Below are positions 1 to 9,183 of a DNA stretch of 64,000 nucleotides, piece after piece. The position numbers were made by a program, and so were the translations under genes. This DNA comes from Prado023 sp963774745. GTDB taxonomy: Bacteria; Actinomycetota; Actinomycetes; S36-B12; CAIYMF01. The stretch's first letter is position 1; each line of letters begins with the position of its first letter. A model generated the notes under the pieces. That model was not told where the DNA came from and made no database searches. It saw nothing but the letters and a program-made list of their open reading frames with translations. The stretch covers positions 434,001-498,000 of the forward strand of contig CAVZGE010000003.1 in assembly GCA_963774745.1 (NCBI GenBank), written 5' to 3'.

Positions 1-1710
1 ATGGGGGGGCGCACCGCCCGGATGCAGGTGACCACGGCCGATGCCGTGGGATGCGTGCACCTGGTTGACGGACGCGTCTCGTCGGCGACGGCCGACAGCG
101 CCCGTGCCGCGCTGCTGCGCGGGGTCGTGGCCGCGCTCCCGGTCCCGGCCGACGACCTCGCCGGGGCCCTCGCAGCCGGGGATCCCGTGCGTGCCCTCGT
201 GGATTCGGGCGCCGTGGACCGTGGTGCTGCCCAGGAGGTGGCGGCCGAGCAGTGCACCGAGGCGATCGGCGCGATGCTCGACTGGACGTCGGGGGAGTTC
301 GCGGTGTGGGTGGGAGCCCAGGATCCCTCGGACATCGGGGTCCGCCTCGATGTCGGTGGGCTCGTCACGGCTGCGCGCGCGAGGTCCCAGGAGTGGCATG
401 AGCTGCGCGCTGCCCTGCCCGGCTCCGACAGCGTGCTGGCGCTGGTTCCCGACGTGTCGCAGGCCCCCGTCGTCGATCGTGACGACTGGGCGGTCCTCGC
501 CCGAGTGGACGGCAGGCGCACCCTGGCCGAGGTCCTGGCGGCGATGGGGGCATCCCCCCTGGCCGCCGGCAACCGCCTGGTCCAGCTGATGGGGCGCGGC
601 CTGGTGGCCGTGCAGGTCGGCGGGGGCGATGTCGAGCAGGCGCAGGTCACCGCGATGCTCGAAGCCTTCGAGACCGGCCCGGTCGTGGAGCCGATCGAGC
701 TCGAGGTGGCACCGGATCCGGACCTCGGGCCCGAGGTCCCTGACCTGTTCGGCACCGATCCGCAGGCCGTCGCGGAATGGCAGCTCGCAGGCGGTGGCCA
801 CTGGGTCGTCGAGGAGCCGACGCCCGTTGTGACGGCCGCAGCAGATCCTGGGGCGGATCGATTCGAGGAGTCCGTGGCCGTCGGCGACTGGGCGGCCCTG
901 GTTGCCCCCGACCTGCTTGCCGATCCGGAGCCGGTCCTCGTGCAGCCGTTCGCGGCTGGGGTCGAGCGAGCGCCCTACGAGCTCGAGCCGATCGGCTTCG
1001 CCGCTGAGCCGGAGGCGTTCGCCGGTGCGGAGGTCGGCTACGCGACCGAGTCCGCCGGCTACCCCGTCGAATCCGCCGGCTACGCGACCGAGTCAGCCGG
1101 GTACGCGACCGAGTCCGCCGGGTACCCGGCCGAGCCGATCGGCTTCGCCCCGGAGACGACTGGGAGCGCGTATGCCAGCGCGTACGCGGTCGAGTCGGCG
1201 GCCCTGGTCGTCGAGCCGGTGGCCGAGCCTGTGGCCGAGCCTGTCGTCGCCCTCGAAGCGACCCCGGAGGTGGCGGAGTCCTTCGCCTGGTCCCCATGGG
1301 CCCAGGAGATGGGTCTGGGTGAGCCCCCTGCCGTCATCGCCCCGGCCCCCGTAGGGCAGGACTTCGCGGAGCTGCTCGCCACCGGAGATGGGCACGGCCA
1401 CACCGACGCGTTCCCCGTCCCGCAGGTGCCCGCCGCGGGAGCAGCCTACGAGCACGTCGCGCCGATCGACCCCGTCGACCAGGACGCGCTCGTGTCGTTC
1501 GTGCCCCAGCCGCGGATCGCCGGGGATGGCGTCGTCAGCCCCTCGGCGCAGGCCCAGCCCGTGGGGGCCCACGCCATCGAGCCGGCCCCGGCCCAGGTGC
1601 CGGATGCGGCCCCGGCGAGCGCGACCGAGGTGGCTCGGGGCGAGTCTGCTCCGGACCCGCTGGCCGGGGGGCTGCTGGCGCACCTGATGTCCAGCGTCCG
1701 AGGACTCTGA
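1..1710 (+). CDS. DUF4388 (PATAN-type) protein with Ala/Glu/Pro-rich repeat tail, 5' end probably cut
   Basis: The frame is open from the first base, so the ATG at position 1 may be internal and the protein longer. Residues 1-210 resemble the DUF4388 fold: a stretch of the form VHLVDGRVSSA, then DWTSGEFAVWVG, then a winged-helix-like part (WAVLARVDGRRTLAEVLAAMG). From about residue 230 the protein is acidic and low in complexity. About five copies of a heptapeptide of the type SAGYATE lie near residues 345-380. There is no membrane segment. It sits 73 bases upstream of pilB as first visible gene of the pilus operon, so a cytoplasmic accessory or regulatory role for the pilus is inferred; DUF4388 proteins are often found beside pilus and two-component genes. 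The exact function is unknown. Confidence 0.7.
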   Translation: MGGRTARMQVTTADAVGCVHLVDGRVSSATADSARAALLRGVVAALPVPADDLAGALAAGDPVRALVDSGAVDRGAAQEVAAEQCTEAIGAMLDWTSGEFAVWVGAQDPSDIGVRLDVGGLVTAARARSQEWHELRAALPGSDSVLALVPDVSQAPVVDRDDWAVLARVDGRRTLAEVLAAMGASPLAAGNRLVQLMGRGLVAVQVGGGDVEQAQVTAMLEAFETGPVVEPIELEVAPDPDLGPEVPDLFGTDPQAVAEWQLAGGGHWVVEEPTPVVTAAADPGADRFEESVAVGDWAALVAPDLLADPEPVLVQPFAAGVERAPYELEPIGFAAEPEAFAGAEVGYATESAGYPVESAGYATESAGYATESAGYPAEPIGFAPETTGSAYASAYAVESAALVVEPVAEPVAEPVVALEATPEVAESFAWSPWAQEMGLGEPPAVIAPAPVGQDFAELLATGDGHGHTDAFPVPQVPAAGAAYEHVAPIDPVDQDALVSFVPQPRIAGDGVVSPSAQAQPVGAHAIEPAPAQVPDAAPASATEVARGESAPDPLAGGLLAHLMSSVRGL

Positions 1711-1783
1711 TGGCTGGGCCGCCCGCAGGGGTGGCCCGGGGCCCGGCAGATGATGTGCGGGGACCCGCGGGGGAGCGTGGGCC

Positions 1784-3451
1784 GTGAAGCAACTGGGAGA
1801 TGTCCTGCTCGAGCGTGGCCTGGCCACGCCCGAACAGGTCTATGAGGCCGGGCAGGAGCAGCGCCGGGTCGGGCGCAGCATGGGTCGGGTCCTGGTCGAC
1901 CAGGGCGTCCTCAGCGAGGCCGACCTGGTTGCGGCGCTGGCCACCCAGATCGGCCTGGACTACGTCGACCTCGGCGACGCCCTGATCGACCCCTCAGCCA
2001 CCGCACTGGTGCCCGGCGCGGTCTGCCGACGGCACATGCTGGTCCCGGTGCGGTTCGTCGACGGCAAGCTGGTCATCGCCATGGCCGATCCGGCCAACGT
2101 GATCGCCCTGGATGACGTGCGCACCATCGCCAAGGTCGACCTCAAGCCGGTGGTCTCGACCCGCGGGGACGTCATGGCGGCGATCGCACGCGCGTATCGC
2201 GCCGGCGACGAGCTCGACAGCCTCAGCACCGCGATCGAGGTCCGCGCGCCGGAGGAGGACGACCTCTCCCGGATCAAGGAGGTGGTCGAGGACGCCCCGA
2301 TCGTCAAGTTCGTGAACCTGCTGATCACCCAGGGCATCCAGGACGGGGCCTCGGACATCCACATCGAGCCCGCCGAGGAGGACCTCCGGGTCCGGTTCCG
2401 CATCGATGGCGTCCTGCACGAGGTGATGCGCTCGCCCAAGGCGATCCAGTCGGGGGTCACCAGCCGCCTGAAGATCATGGCCGACATCAACATCGCCGAG
2501 CGGCGCATCCCGCAGGACGGCCGGCTGTCGGTCAACGCCTACGGCCGGAAGGTGGACCTGCGGGTGGCGACGCTGCCCACGGTGTGGGGCGAGAAGGTCG
2601 TGATGCGCATCCTGGACAACACCACGGCGATGCTCGACCTGAAGGACCTGGGGTTCACCGGGGGCAACTTCGACCGCTACCAGACCAGCTACCTCAAGCC
2701 GTACGGGATGATCCTGGTGACCGGGCCGACCGGGTCGGGCAAGTCCACGACGCTCTACTCGACGCTGCACCAGATCAACAAGCCCGAGGTGAACATCATC
2801 ACCGTCGAGGACCCGGTCGAGTACCGGCTCCCGGGGATCAACCAGGTGCAGACCAACGCGAAGGCCGGGCTGACGTTCGCCGCCGCGCTGCGGTCCATCC
2901 TGCGCGCGGACCCCGATGTGGTCCTCATCGGCGAGATCCGCGACCACGAGACCGCCCAGATCGCCATCGAGGCCTCGCTGACCGGCCACCTCGTGCTGGC
3001 CACGCTGCACACCAACGACGCCCCGTCGGCGGTCACCCGCCTGATCGAGATGGGCATCGAGCCGTTCCTGGTCGGATCGGCACTGGACTGCGTGCTGGCC
3101 CAGCGGCTGGCGCGTCGGCTGTGCAGCAAGTGCAAGGAACCCTACAAGCCGACGCCCGAGACCCTGATCGCCGCCCGGTACCCGTGGAAGCCCGACGAGC
3201 CGGTGCCGACCCTGCATCGCGCGGTCGGCTGCGCCAAGTGCGCGAAGACCGGGTACAAGGGCCGGGTTGCGCTGCACGAGGTGATGAGCGTCAGCGAGGC
3301 GGTCGAGCAGCTCACGGTCGAGCGGGCGTCCTCGGCGGCCATCGAGACCGTGGCGCACTCCGAGGGCATGGTCTCGCTGCGCCTGGACGGCATGCACAAG
3401 GTGTCGATGGGGATCACGTCCCTGGACGAGATCCTGCGCGTGGTGGTGTGA
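1784..3451 (+). CDS. pilB: PilB/GspE-type pilus extension ATPase
   Basis: This is a hexameric AAA+-like ATPase that powers assembly of pilin subunits at the inner face of the membrane. Its length (555 aa) is typical. Residues 1-60 form an N-terminal MshEN-type domain with two LGxxLxxxG...Q motifs. A Walker A box GPTGSGKST lies near residue 315, followed by VEDPVEYR (Asp box), VLIGEIRDHET (Walker B) and a His box GHLVLATLHTND. Two zinc-binding CxxC pairs lie near residues 447-450 and 483-486, a PilB hallmark absent from PilT. It starts with GTG, with GGGAG at 1770-1774. It is the second gene of the pilus operon. The MshEN repeats suggest control by cyclic di-GMP, as known for MshE; that is inference. 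Confidence 0.95.
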   Translation: MKQLGDVLLERGLATPEQVYEAGQEQRRVGRSMGRVLVDQGVLSEADLVAALATQIGLDYVDLGDALIDPSATALVPGAVCRRHMLVPVRFVDGKLVIAMADPANVIALDDVRTIAKVDLKPVVSTRGDVMAAIARAYRAGDELDSLSTAIEVRAPEEDDLSRIKEVVEDAPIVKFVNLLITQGIQDGASDIHIEPAEEDLRVRFRIDGVLHEVMRSPKAIQSGVTSRLKIMADINIAERRIPQDGRLSVNAYGRKVDLRVATLPTVWGEKVVMRILDNTTAMLDLKDLGFTGGNFDRYQTSYLKPYGMILVTGPTGSGKSTTLYSTLHQINKPEVNIITVEDPVEYRLPGINQVQTNAKAGLTFAAALRSILRADPDVVLIGEIRDHETAQIAIEASLTGHLVLATLHTNDAPSAVTRLIEMGIEPFLVGSALDCVLAQRLARRLCSKCKEPYKPTPETLIAARYPWKPDEPVPTLHRAVGCAKCAKTGYKGRVALHEVMSVSEAVEQLTVERASSAAIETVAHSEGMVSLRLDGMHKVSMGITSLDEILRVVV

Positions 3452-3544
3452 CAGTCCCACTCCTGGCTCAAGTCACCCGGTTCCCGGCTCCGATGCAGCA
3501 CGCAGAGGGCGTATGCCCTCACGGCGTCGATGCGCGGAGGGATC

Positions 3545-5185
3545 ATGGACGAGCTCATCCCCGGGGTGGCCCCACGGACTGCTGCCCCTGAGAGTGGTCC
3601 GCTCGCGGGCGACCTGCGCTGGTCGGCACCCCCGGCCGCGCAACGACCGCCGCAGGCGCCGGCCCCCGCCGCCCCGGGGGGTCAGCCGCCGGGTGGGGTC
3701 CCAGGCGTTGCGCCCAGCGCGGGCACCCCCACCGCACCGGCCCCGCTGACCTATCGCCCGGCGCCCACCCAGGCGCAGCCCGCCCCGGTCGGCCCCCCGG
3801 CCTACGCAGCACCTGCCGGCCCCCCGGCCTATGGCACACCTGCCGGTCCCGCGGCCCGTGGAGCAGCCCCCGGTCCTGCCGCCTACGCGGCACCCCAAGG
3901 TCCGGCCGCCTACGCAGCACCCGCCGGAACCATGGCCCCGCCGATGCCGCCGGCCCCGACGCACCAACCGGTGCCCGGCCTGGCCCCGGACATCCGGGGC
4001 GCGGACGTCGGCCTGGCCCCGGAGGCCCCAGGCATGGCACCGGTCCCCGAGCTGCGGATCGCGGAGTCGGAGTCCGCGGCCTACGCACGCATGTCGACAG
4101 AGGACGAGATCCGCCGGGACGACTTCTCGCTGGCCGAGGCCCTGATGCTCATGCTCGAGATGCGCGGCTCCGACCTGCACCTGACGGCCGGGGCCCCGCC
4201 CACCGTCCGCGTGGACGGCAGCCTGCGCCCGATCGCGGACGCAGAGCCGCTGACGCCCGACACCATCCAGCGGGTGATGTACTCGATCGCCACCCAGCAG
4301 CAGCGGGAGCGCTTCGAGGAGACCCTGGAGCTCGACTTCTCCTACGCCCTGCCGGAGGTCGCCCGATTCCGGGTGAACCTGTACAAGCAGCGGGACTCGC
4401 TCGGTGCGGCCTTCCGGGTGATCCCGTTCGAGATCAAGACCATCGAGCAGCTGGGCATGCCCCCGGCCATGGCCAACTTCGCCGCACTTCCCCGCGGGTT
4501 CGTGCTGGTCACCGGACCGACCGGGTCGGGCAAGTCCACGACCCTGGCGGCCCTGGTCGACCAGGCGAACCGCACGCGCCAGGAGCACATCATGACCGTG
4601 GAGGACCCGATCGAGTTCCTCCACCAGCACAAGAGCTGCCTGGTCAACCAGCGGGAGGTGGGCGAGGACACCTACTCGTTCGCGAACGCCCTCAAGCACG
4701 TCCTGCGCCAGGACCCCGACATCATCCTCGTCGGCGAGATGCGCGACCTCGAGACCATCCAGGTGGCGCTGACCGCGGCCGAGACCGGCCACCTGGTCTT
4801 CGCGACCCTGCACACCCAGGACGCGGCCCAGACGATCGACCGCGTCATCGACGTCTTCCCGCCCGGCCAGCAGCAGCAGATCCGCCAGCAGCTGGCCGGC
4901 ACCCTGCAGGCCATCGTCTGCCAGACGCTGTGCAAGACCATGGACGGCCGCGGCCGGGTCGCCGCCACCGAGGTGCTCGTGGCCACCCCCGCCATCCGCA
5001 ACCTGATCCGGGAGGGCAAGACCCACCAGATCTACTCGGCACTCCAGGCGGGCGCCTCCCACGGGATGCACACCCTCGACCAGAACCTGGCGGAGCTGGT
5101 GAAGGGTGGGCGGATCTCCTACGACACCGCCTTCGAGAAGTGCCATCACGTGGAGGACTTCACGCGGATGGCCGGACGGCACTGA
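3545..5185 (+). CDS. pilT: PilT-type pilus retraction ATPase with long Pro/Ala-rich N-terminal extension
   Basis: PilT depolymerises type IV pili and drives twitching. The ATPase core covers about residues 195-546: GSDLHLTAGAPP, Walker A GPTGSGKST near residue 325, VEDPIEF, Walker B IILVGEMRDLET, and the AETGHLVFATLHT box. There are no CxxC pairs, which separates it from PilB. The first 190 residues are Pro/Ala/Gly-rich with repeated PAxYxAPAGP units and look disordered; most PilT proteins (about 340-370 aa) lack this. I chose the ATG at 3545 because GGAGGG at 3536-3541 sits just before it; an in-frame ATG at 3530 is possible. It follows pilB by 93 bases and precedes pilC. Confidence 0.93.
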   Translation: MDELIPGVAPRTAAPESGPLAGDLRWSAPPAAQRPPQAPAPAAPGGQPPGGVPGVAPSAGTPTAPAPLTYRPAPTQAQPAPVGPPAYAAPAGPPAYGTPAGPAARGAAPGPAAYAAPQGPAAYAAPAGTMAPPMPPAPTHQPVPGLAPDIRGADVGLAPEAPGMAPVPELRIAESESAAYARMSTEDEIRRDDFSLAEALMLMLEMRGSDLHLTAGAPPTVRVDGSLRPIADAEPLTPDTIQRVMYSIATQQQRERFEETLELDFSYALPEVARFRVNLYKQRDSLGAAFRVIPFEIKTIEQLGMPPAMANFAALPRGFVLVTGPTGSGKSTTLAALVDQANRTRQEHIMTVEDPIEFLHQHKSCLVNQREVGEDTYSFANALKHVLRQDPDIILVGEMRDLETIQVALTAAETGHLVFATLHTQDAAQTIDRVIDVFPPGQQQQIRQQLAGTLQAIVCQTLCKTMDGRGRVAATEVLVATPAIRNLIREGKTHQIYSALQAGASHGMHTLDQNLAELVKGGRISYDTAFEKCHHVEDFTRMAGRH

Positions 5186-5195
5186 GGGAGCGGGC

Positions 5196-6420
5196 ATGGC
5201 CAAGACCCTGGACTACGAGTACGCGGTCCGTGACCGCTCGGGCAAGATGGTGCGTGGCAAGCTCAAGGCGGAGTCGCCGGCGATCGTGGCCACGCGGCTG
5301 AAGTCGATGGGTTACGCGCCGGTGTCGATCACGCAGGCCAACGCCGGGCTCAAGCGCGAGCTCTCCATCCCCGGGTTCGGCAACAAGGTGGGGCTCAAGG
5401 ACCTGGCGATCATGTCGAGGCAGTTCGCCACGATGGTCAACTCCGGCCTGTCGCTGCTCCGCTCGCTGACGATCCTCGAGGAGCAGACCGAGTGCAGGCC
5501 GCTGGCGAAGGTGCTCGCCCAGGTCCGAAACGAGGTGGAGGGCGGCCGCGCACTGAGCGATGCGCTCGCAGTGCATCCGACCGTGTTCCCCCCGTTGATG
5601 GTCAACATGTGCCGGGCAGGCGAGGTCGGCGGCTTCCTGGACAGGTCCCTGCTTCAGGTGGCGTCCAACTACGAGGCGGAGGTCAAGCTGCGCGGCAAGG
5701 TCAAGTCCGCGATGACCTACCCCGTGGTCGTCGCCGTGATGGCGGTCCTGGGCGTCACCGGGATGCTGCTGTTCATCGTCCCCACGTTCAAGGAGATGTT
5801 CAGCTCCTTGGGTGGGACCCTGCCGGCGCCCGACGCGGTTCCTGGTGTTCCTGTCCGAGGTGCTCAAGGCGACGATGCCCTTGGTGATCGTGACGCTCAT
5901 CGCGCTCAGCGTGCTGTGGAAGAAGTTCCACCGGCACGCACGGGTGCGGAATGTGGTGGACCCGCTCAAGCTCAAGGCCCCGGTGTTCGGCCCGCTGTTC
6001 CAGAAGATCTCCGTCGCACGATTCACCCGCAATCTCGGGACGATGATCAGTTCCGGTGTGCCGATCCTCCAGGCCCTGGACATCGTGGCTGACACGACGG
6101 GCAACGTCGTGGTGGGTCGGGCTGTGCGCGACGTGCAGGAGAGCGTCCGCCAGGGGGAGTCACTGGCGCGACCACTGCTGGACCACCCGGTGTTCCCCCC
6201 GATGGTGGTGCAGATGATGTCCGTCGGTGAGGACACCGGCGCCCTGGACGAGATGCTGCGCAAGATCAGCGAGTTCTACGACCAGGAGGTCGAGGCCACC
6301 ACGGAGGCCCTGACGTCACTGATCGAGCCGATCATGATCGCGGTCATGGGTGTCGTCATCGGCGGCATGATCGTCGCCCTGTACATGCCGATCTTCAAGG
6401 TGTTCGACCTGATCCAGTGA
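5196..6420 (+). pseudogene. pilC: PilC inner-membrane pilus platform protein, one frameshift
   Basis: PilC is the polytopic platform that couples the PilB/PilT motors to pilin assembly. The start at 5196 has GAGGGAG at 5184-5190. The first frame encodes the usual N-terminus and the first GspF domain up to FKEMFSSLGGTLPAP, then runs off into nonsense and stops at 6092. A second frame continues with TRFLVFLSEVLK and the second GspF domain to the stop at 6420. Dropping one C from the CCC run at 5829-5831 joins the two into a 407-residue protein, the normal PilC length. No internal stop remains after this repair. A sequencing or assembly error is as likely as true inactivation. Confidence 0.88.
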
Positions 6421-6517
6421 CACGAATGGACGTCAACGATGCAGCGGCCCGATGTCGTGGTCGCACAGGTCGCCTCAGACGCGGCCCAGGGACTGCCGGA
6501 CGAGGAGAGAACCGCAG

Positions 6518-6954
6518 ATGGAGCAACTCGAGCAGACGCGCCAACCAGCATCGTGACGCCGGATTCACCCTTGGTCGAGCTGCTCGTGGTCCTCATGGTG
6601 CTCGGGATCCTGTCCTCGATCGCGATCTCGGTCTTCCTGCGCCAGCGGGACCGGGCGTGGGACGCGGAGGTCGTCAGTGACCTGCGTGGGGCAGTCACGG
6701 CCCAGCACACCTTCCTCGCCGGCGTCAACCCCGAGCAGTTCGCAACGGACGTGCCGGGCTTGGTGTCAGCGGGGTTCGCGCCCTCTCCGGGGGAGGCGTA
6801 CTTCAACCGGGCCTTCGCAATGTCCGTACCGCCGTCGGGAGTCAGAGCTTCTGCATGACGGCTCGCTCCGGCTTCTGGGACGTACTTCGGCTTCGGCAGC
6901 GACACGGGCCTCGTCCGTGCGGCCACACCGCTGGACCCGGCTACCTGCTCGTAG
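6518..6954 (+). pseudogene. Type IV pilin precursor (first of two short pilins), broken by about four indels
   Basis: No single frame shows this gene. An ATG at 6518 behind GAGGAGAG (6502-6509) begins MEQLEQTR. After an extra C near 6540-6542 the frame reads NQHRDAGFTL, and after an extra T near 6571 it reads VELLVVLMVLGILSSIAISV. Together these form a class III prepilin leader, the G/FTLVEL cleavage site with Glu5, and the hydrophobic helix. Two more shifts near 6839 and 6876 lead into SQSFCMTARSG and TYFGFGSDTGLV, ending in a Cys just before the TAG at 6952-6954. The joined protein is about 144 aa, the usual pilin size. The paired Cys near the C-terminus is typical of pilins. It is likely cleaved by the PilD encoded at 11941. 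Confidence 0.72.
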
Positions 6955-7157
6955 TCCGTGTCCGCGGATTTCGTGGCCGGGTGCCGGATTCCGCGGCTTG
7001 GAACGAGGCATCCACGATCGCGGCGAGTCCGTCCGCGGGCCATTCACCCGTTCGGGTGACACAGCAGATCGGGATTCAAGAGCCCTGGATGGGGCTCCGA
7101 TGAATCCACTGTCCGGACCCAAGCCGGGCCTCACGTCACACACACAAGGAGCATCAC

Positions 7158-7618
7158 ATGTTGGAGAAGCTGCGCAAGGAGCGGGGCGACGAGGGCTTCA
7201 CCCTCATCGAGCTCCTGGTCGTCATCATCATCATCGGCATCCTCGCCGCCATCGCCATCCCGGTCTTCCTCAACCAGCGCCAGAAGGGCTGGGACGCCGC
7301 GGTCAAGGCGGACCTGCGCAACGCCGCCACCGCCCAGGAGTCGGCACTGACCGACGACGCCGGGCTGTACGTCGACGAGCGCGACGATGGCCGACTACGG
7401 GTTCAAGTACTCGACCGCCAGCAACTACGACACGGCCCTAGCGCCGATCGCGTCACATTCCCGATGCTGCGACGCCGACCATCGCAACCCGACCGCGACG
7501 GCTACTGCCTCGAGGCAGTCTCCCGCTCCGGTGCGATCTTCGTCTACTCTCGCCGGGCGGCCTGAGCGAGGTCGCAGCCCCGGCACGGCTGGCCCGCCGG
7601 AGTGCTGCCTGCCCGTGA
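7158..7618 (+). pseudogene. Type IV major-pilin-like precursor (second short pilin), broken by about four indels
   Basis: An ATG at 7158 preceded by AAGGAG opens a short basic leader, then the prepilin cleavage site GFTLIELLVVI with Glu5, a 20-residue hydrophobic helix and the conserved N1 helix (FLNQRQKGWDAAVKADLRNAATAQ). The frame shifts near 7384 into ADYGFKYSTASNYDT, shifts again within 7440-7500, returns to read GYCLEAVSRSGA, and needs one G removed near 7555 to continue as AGGLSEVAAPARL to a TGA at 7616-7618. The repaired product is about 152 aa. Taken uncorrected, the first frame would stop at 7565. A strong hairpin follows 20 bases later, so this gene probably closes a transcription segment with high pilin output. 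Confidence 0.78.
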
Positions 7619-7638
7619 TCTGAACCCAGCAAAACCGA

Positions 7639-7668
7639 GAGGCCCTGGACCGTGAGGTCCAGGGCCTC
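7639..7668 (+). terminator. Strong intrinsic-type hairpin after the pilin gene
   Basis: There is a perfect 13-base-pair stem, GAGGCCCTGGACC against GGTCCAGGGCCTC, with a four-base loop GTGA. It begins 20 bases after the repaired pilin stop. No T-tract follows, as is common in high-GC actinobacteria. It may terminate or attenuate transcription so that pilins are made in excess over the minor pilins downstream. Confidence 0.8.
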
Positions 7669-7783
7669 CGGCCTGTCCGCGACGCCTTGGCGACCCGCGC
7701 GTCGACCGCTCACGGTGGACGACCCGATTGCGCGAATCAGGTTCCCGCTACATTCCCCGCCGCGCACTGCCGATAACACCCGC

Positions 7784-9183
7784 ATGGGACGCTGCCCGTT
7801 CGCCCGCCTGCGCCGTCGGCTCGCGCCCGACTCGGGGTTCTCGCTGATCGAGGCCGTCGTGGCGCTGTCGATCCTGGCGCTGGTCTCCTCGTCCTTCACC
7901 TACGGGATGAACCTCGCCCTGCGGGTCACCCGCGACGACCGCCTGCGCCAGCAGGCCACCCACCTCGCCGAGCGCGAGCTGGAGATCGTGCGCAACACGT
8001 TCCAGCACTCGGACGAGTCCGGCCAGCTCGGCGTGCTGCAAGCCGGTCGGGTCACCAACGACGCCCCGCTCCCGGGCGGCACTCAGGGGGAGCCGCTCGA
8101 GATCGATGGTCGGGAGTTCACCGTCGAGCGCACGAACAGCATCCAGCTCAAGGGCAACGGCGAGAGTCCCTGCGACGGTGGTGGATCCGTGGACTACCTC
8201 ACGATCGCGGTGAACGTCAGCGTGTCCTGGAGCGACACCGGCAAGACCCACGCCGTGGAGAGCAACACGCTCCTGACGCCGGTCAAGGGGGTGGAGGGGG
8301 ACGTCGGCTACATCGCCGCCAAGCTGACCGACTCGCAGGGTGGTGGCACGGGGAACGTGCCGGTGGTCGCGACCGGACCGTCGGGGTCGAGCACCCAGTA
8401 CACGGCCGCCGACGGGTGCGCGGTGTTCATGCTCTCGACCGCTGGGGACTACACCCTGGAGCTGGACTCGGCCGGGTATGTCAACCAGGAGGGCTTCCAG
8501 AACGCGGAGAAGACCGCGACCCTGGAGAAGGGCAAGCTGAAGGTTATCCCGTTCTCCTACGAGCGGTCCGCTGGCATGCGACATCACCTACGGCACGGCC
8601 GCCGGGCCACGCGCTGCCCACCCCACTGCCCGGCCTGACGCTGTTCAGCTCAGGGCTGCCGTACCCTGGTGAGATGCACCAGCCCGGTGGGTCAAACCCG
8701 GTGAGCGTGACAGGGCTGTGGCCCTACTCGAGTGGCTACTCGGTCTGGGCCGGCACGTGCGACCAGAACGACCCGGCGCTCAACACCGAGGGATACCCGC
8801 GCCCCGTCGCCGTCCCGGTCAGTGCAGGTGCCAGCGCGTCGGTGACCGTGGCCCTGGCGCCCGTCACCGTCCGGACGGTCTCCGGTGGTGTGGGGATGGA
8901 TGGGGTGACACTCGTGGCGACACCGGCGGATCCCGCAGGATGCGACGCCGCCGAGCTCACGCTCACCCTGGGCACCACCTCCGGGGGCGGCTACCTCAAC
9001 GCCTCCCTGCCGGCCGGATCCTGGCTCGTGGAGCCCGGCGCCGGCGTGACCTGCGTCCCGGTCGATGGCGTCAGCGCCTGCCCCGAGGACACCGGCACCC
9101 TCGTCGTGGTCGACGCAGAGGGGAACACCCCGGATCCCCAGGCGGTCGTCACCCTGCCCGACATGGAGGTCCTGCTGCCATGA
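7784..9183 (+). pseudogene. PilV/GspI-like minor prepilin with beta-sandwich-type tail, two small indels
   Basis: The ATG at 7784 opens a basic leader and a prepilin cleavage site, GFSLIEAVVALSILAL, with Glu5 after the cut; ATHLAERELEIVRN is typical of the PilV/GspI class. The C-terminal half (DGCAVFMLSTAGDYTLELDSAGY and similar) resembles carboxypeptidase-regulatory or SdrD-type repeats. Removing one G near 8573-8574 and one C near 8607-8608 joins the frames into a 465-residue protein ending at 9183; uncorrected, the first frame stops at 8638. The 3' end overlaps the next gene as ATGA. It is likely a minor pilin placed at the pilus tip or as a priming subunit. Its exact class is inferred. 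Confidence 0.75.

Noticed and set aside
6954..7157. Small gene between the two pilins
   Set aside because: Short frames exist but have no ribosome site or hydrophobic pilin helix; I see only a leader with AAGGAG for the next gene.
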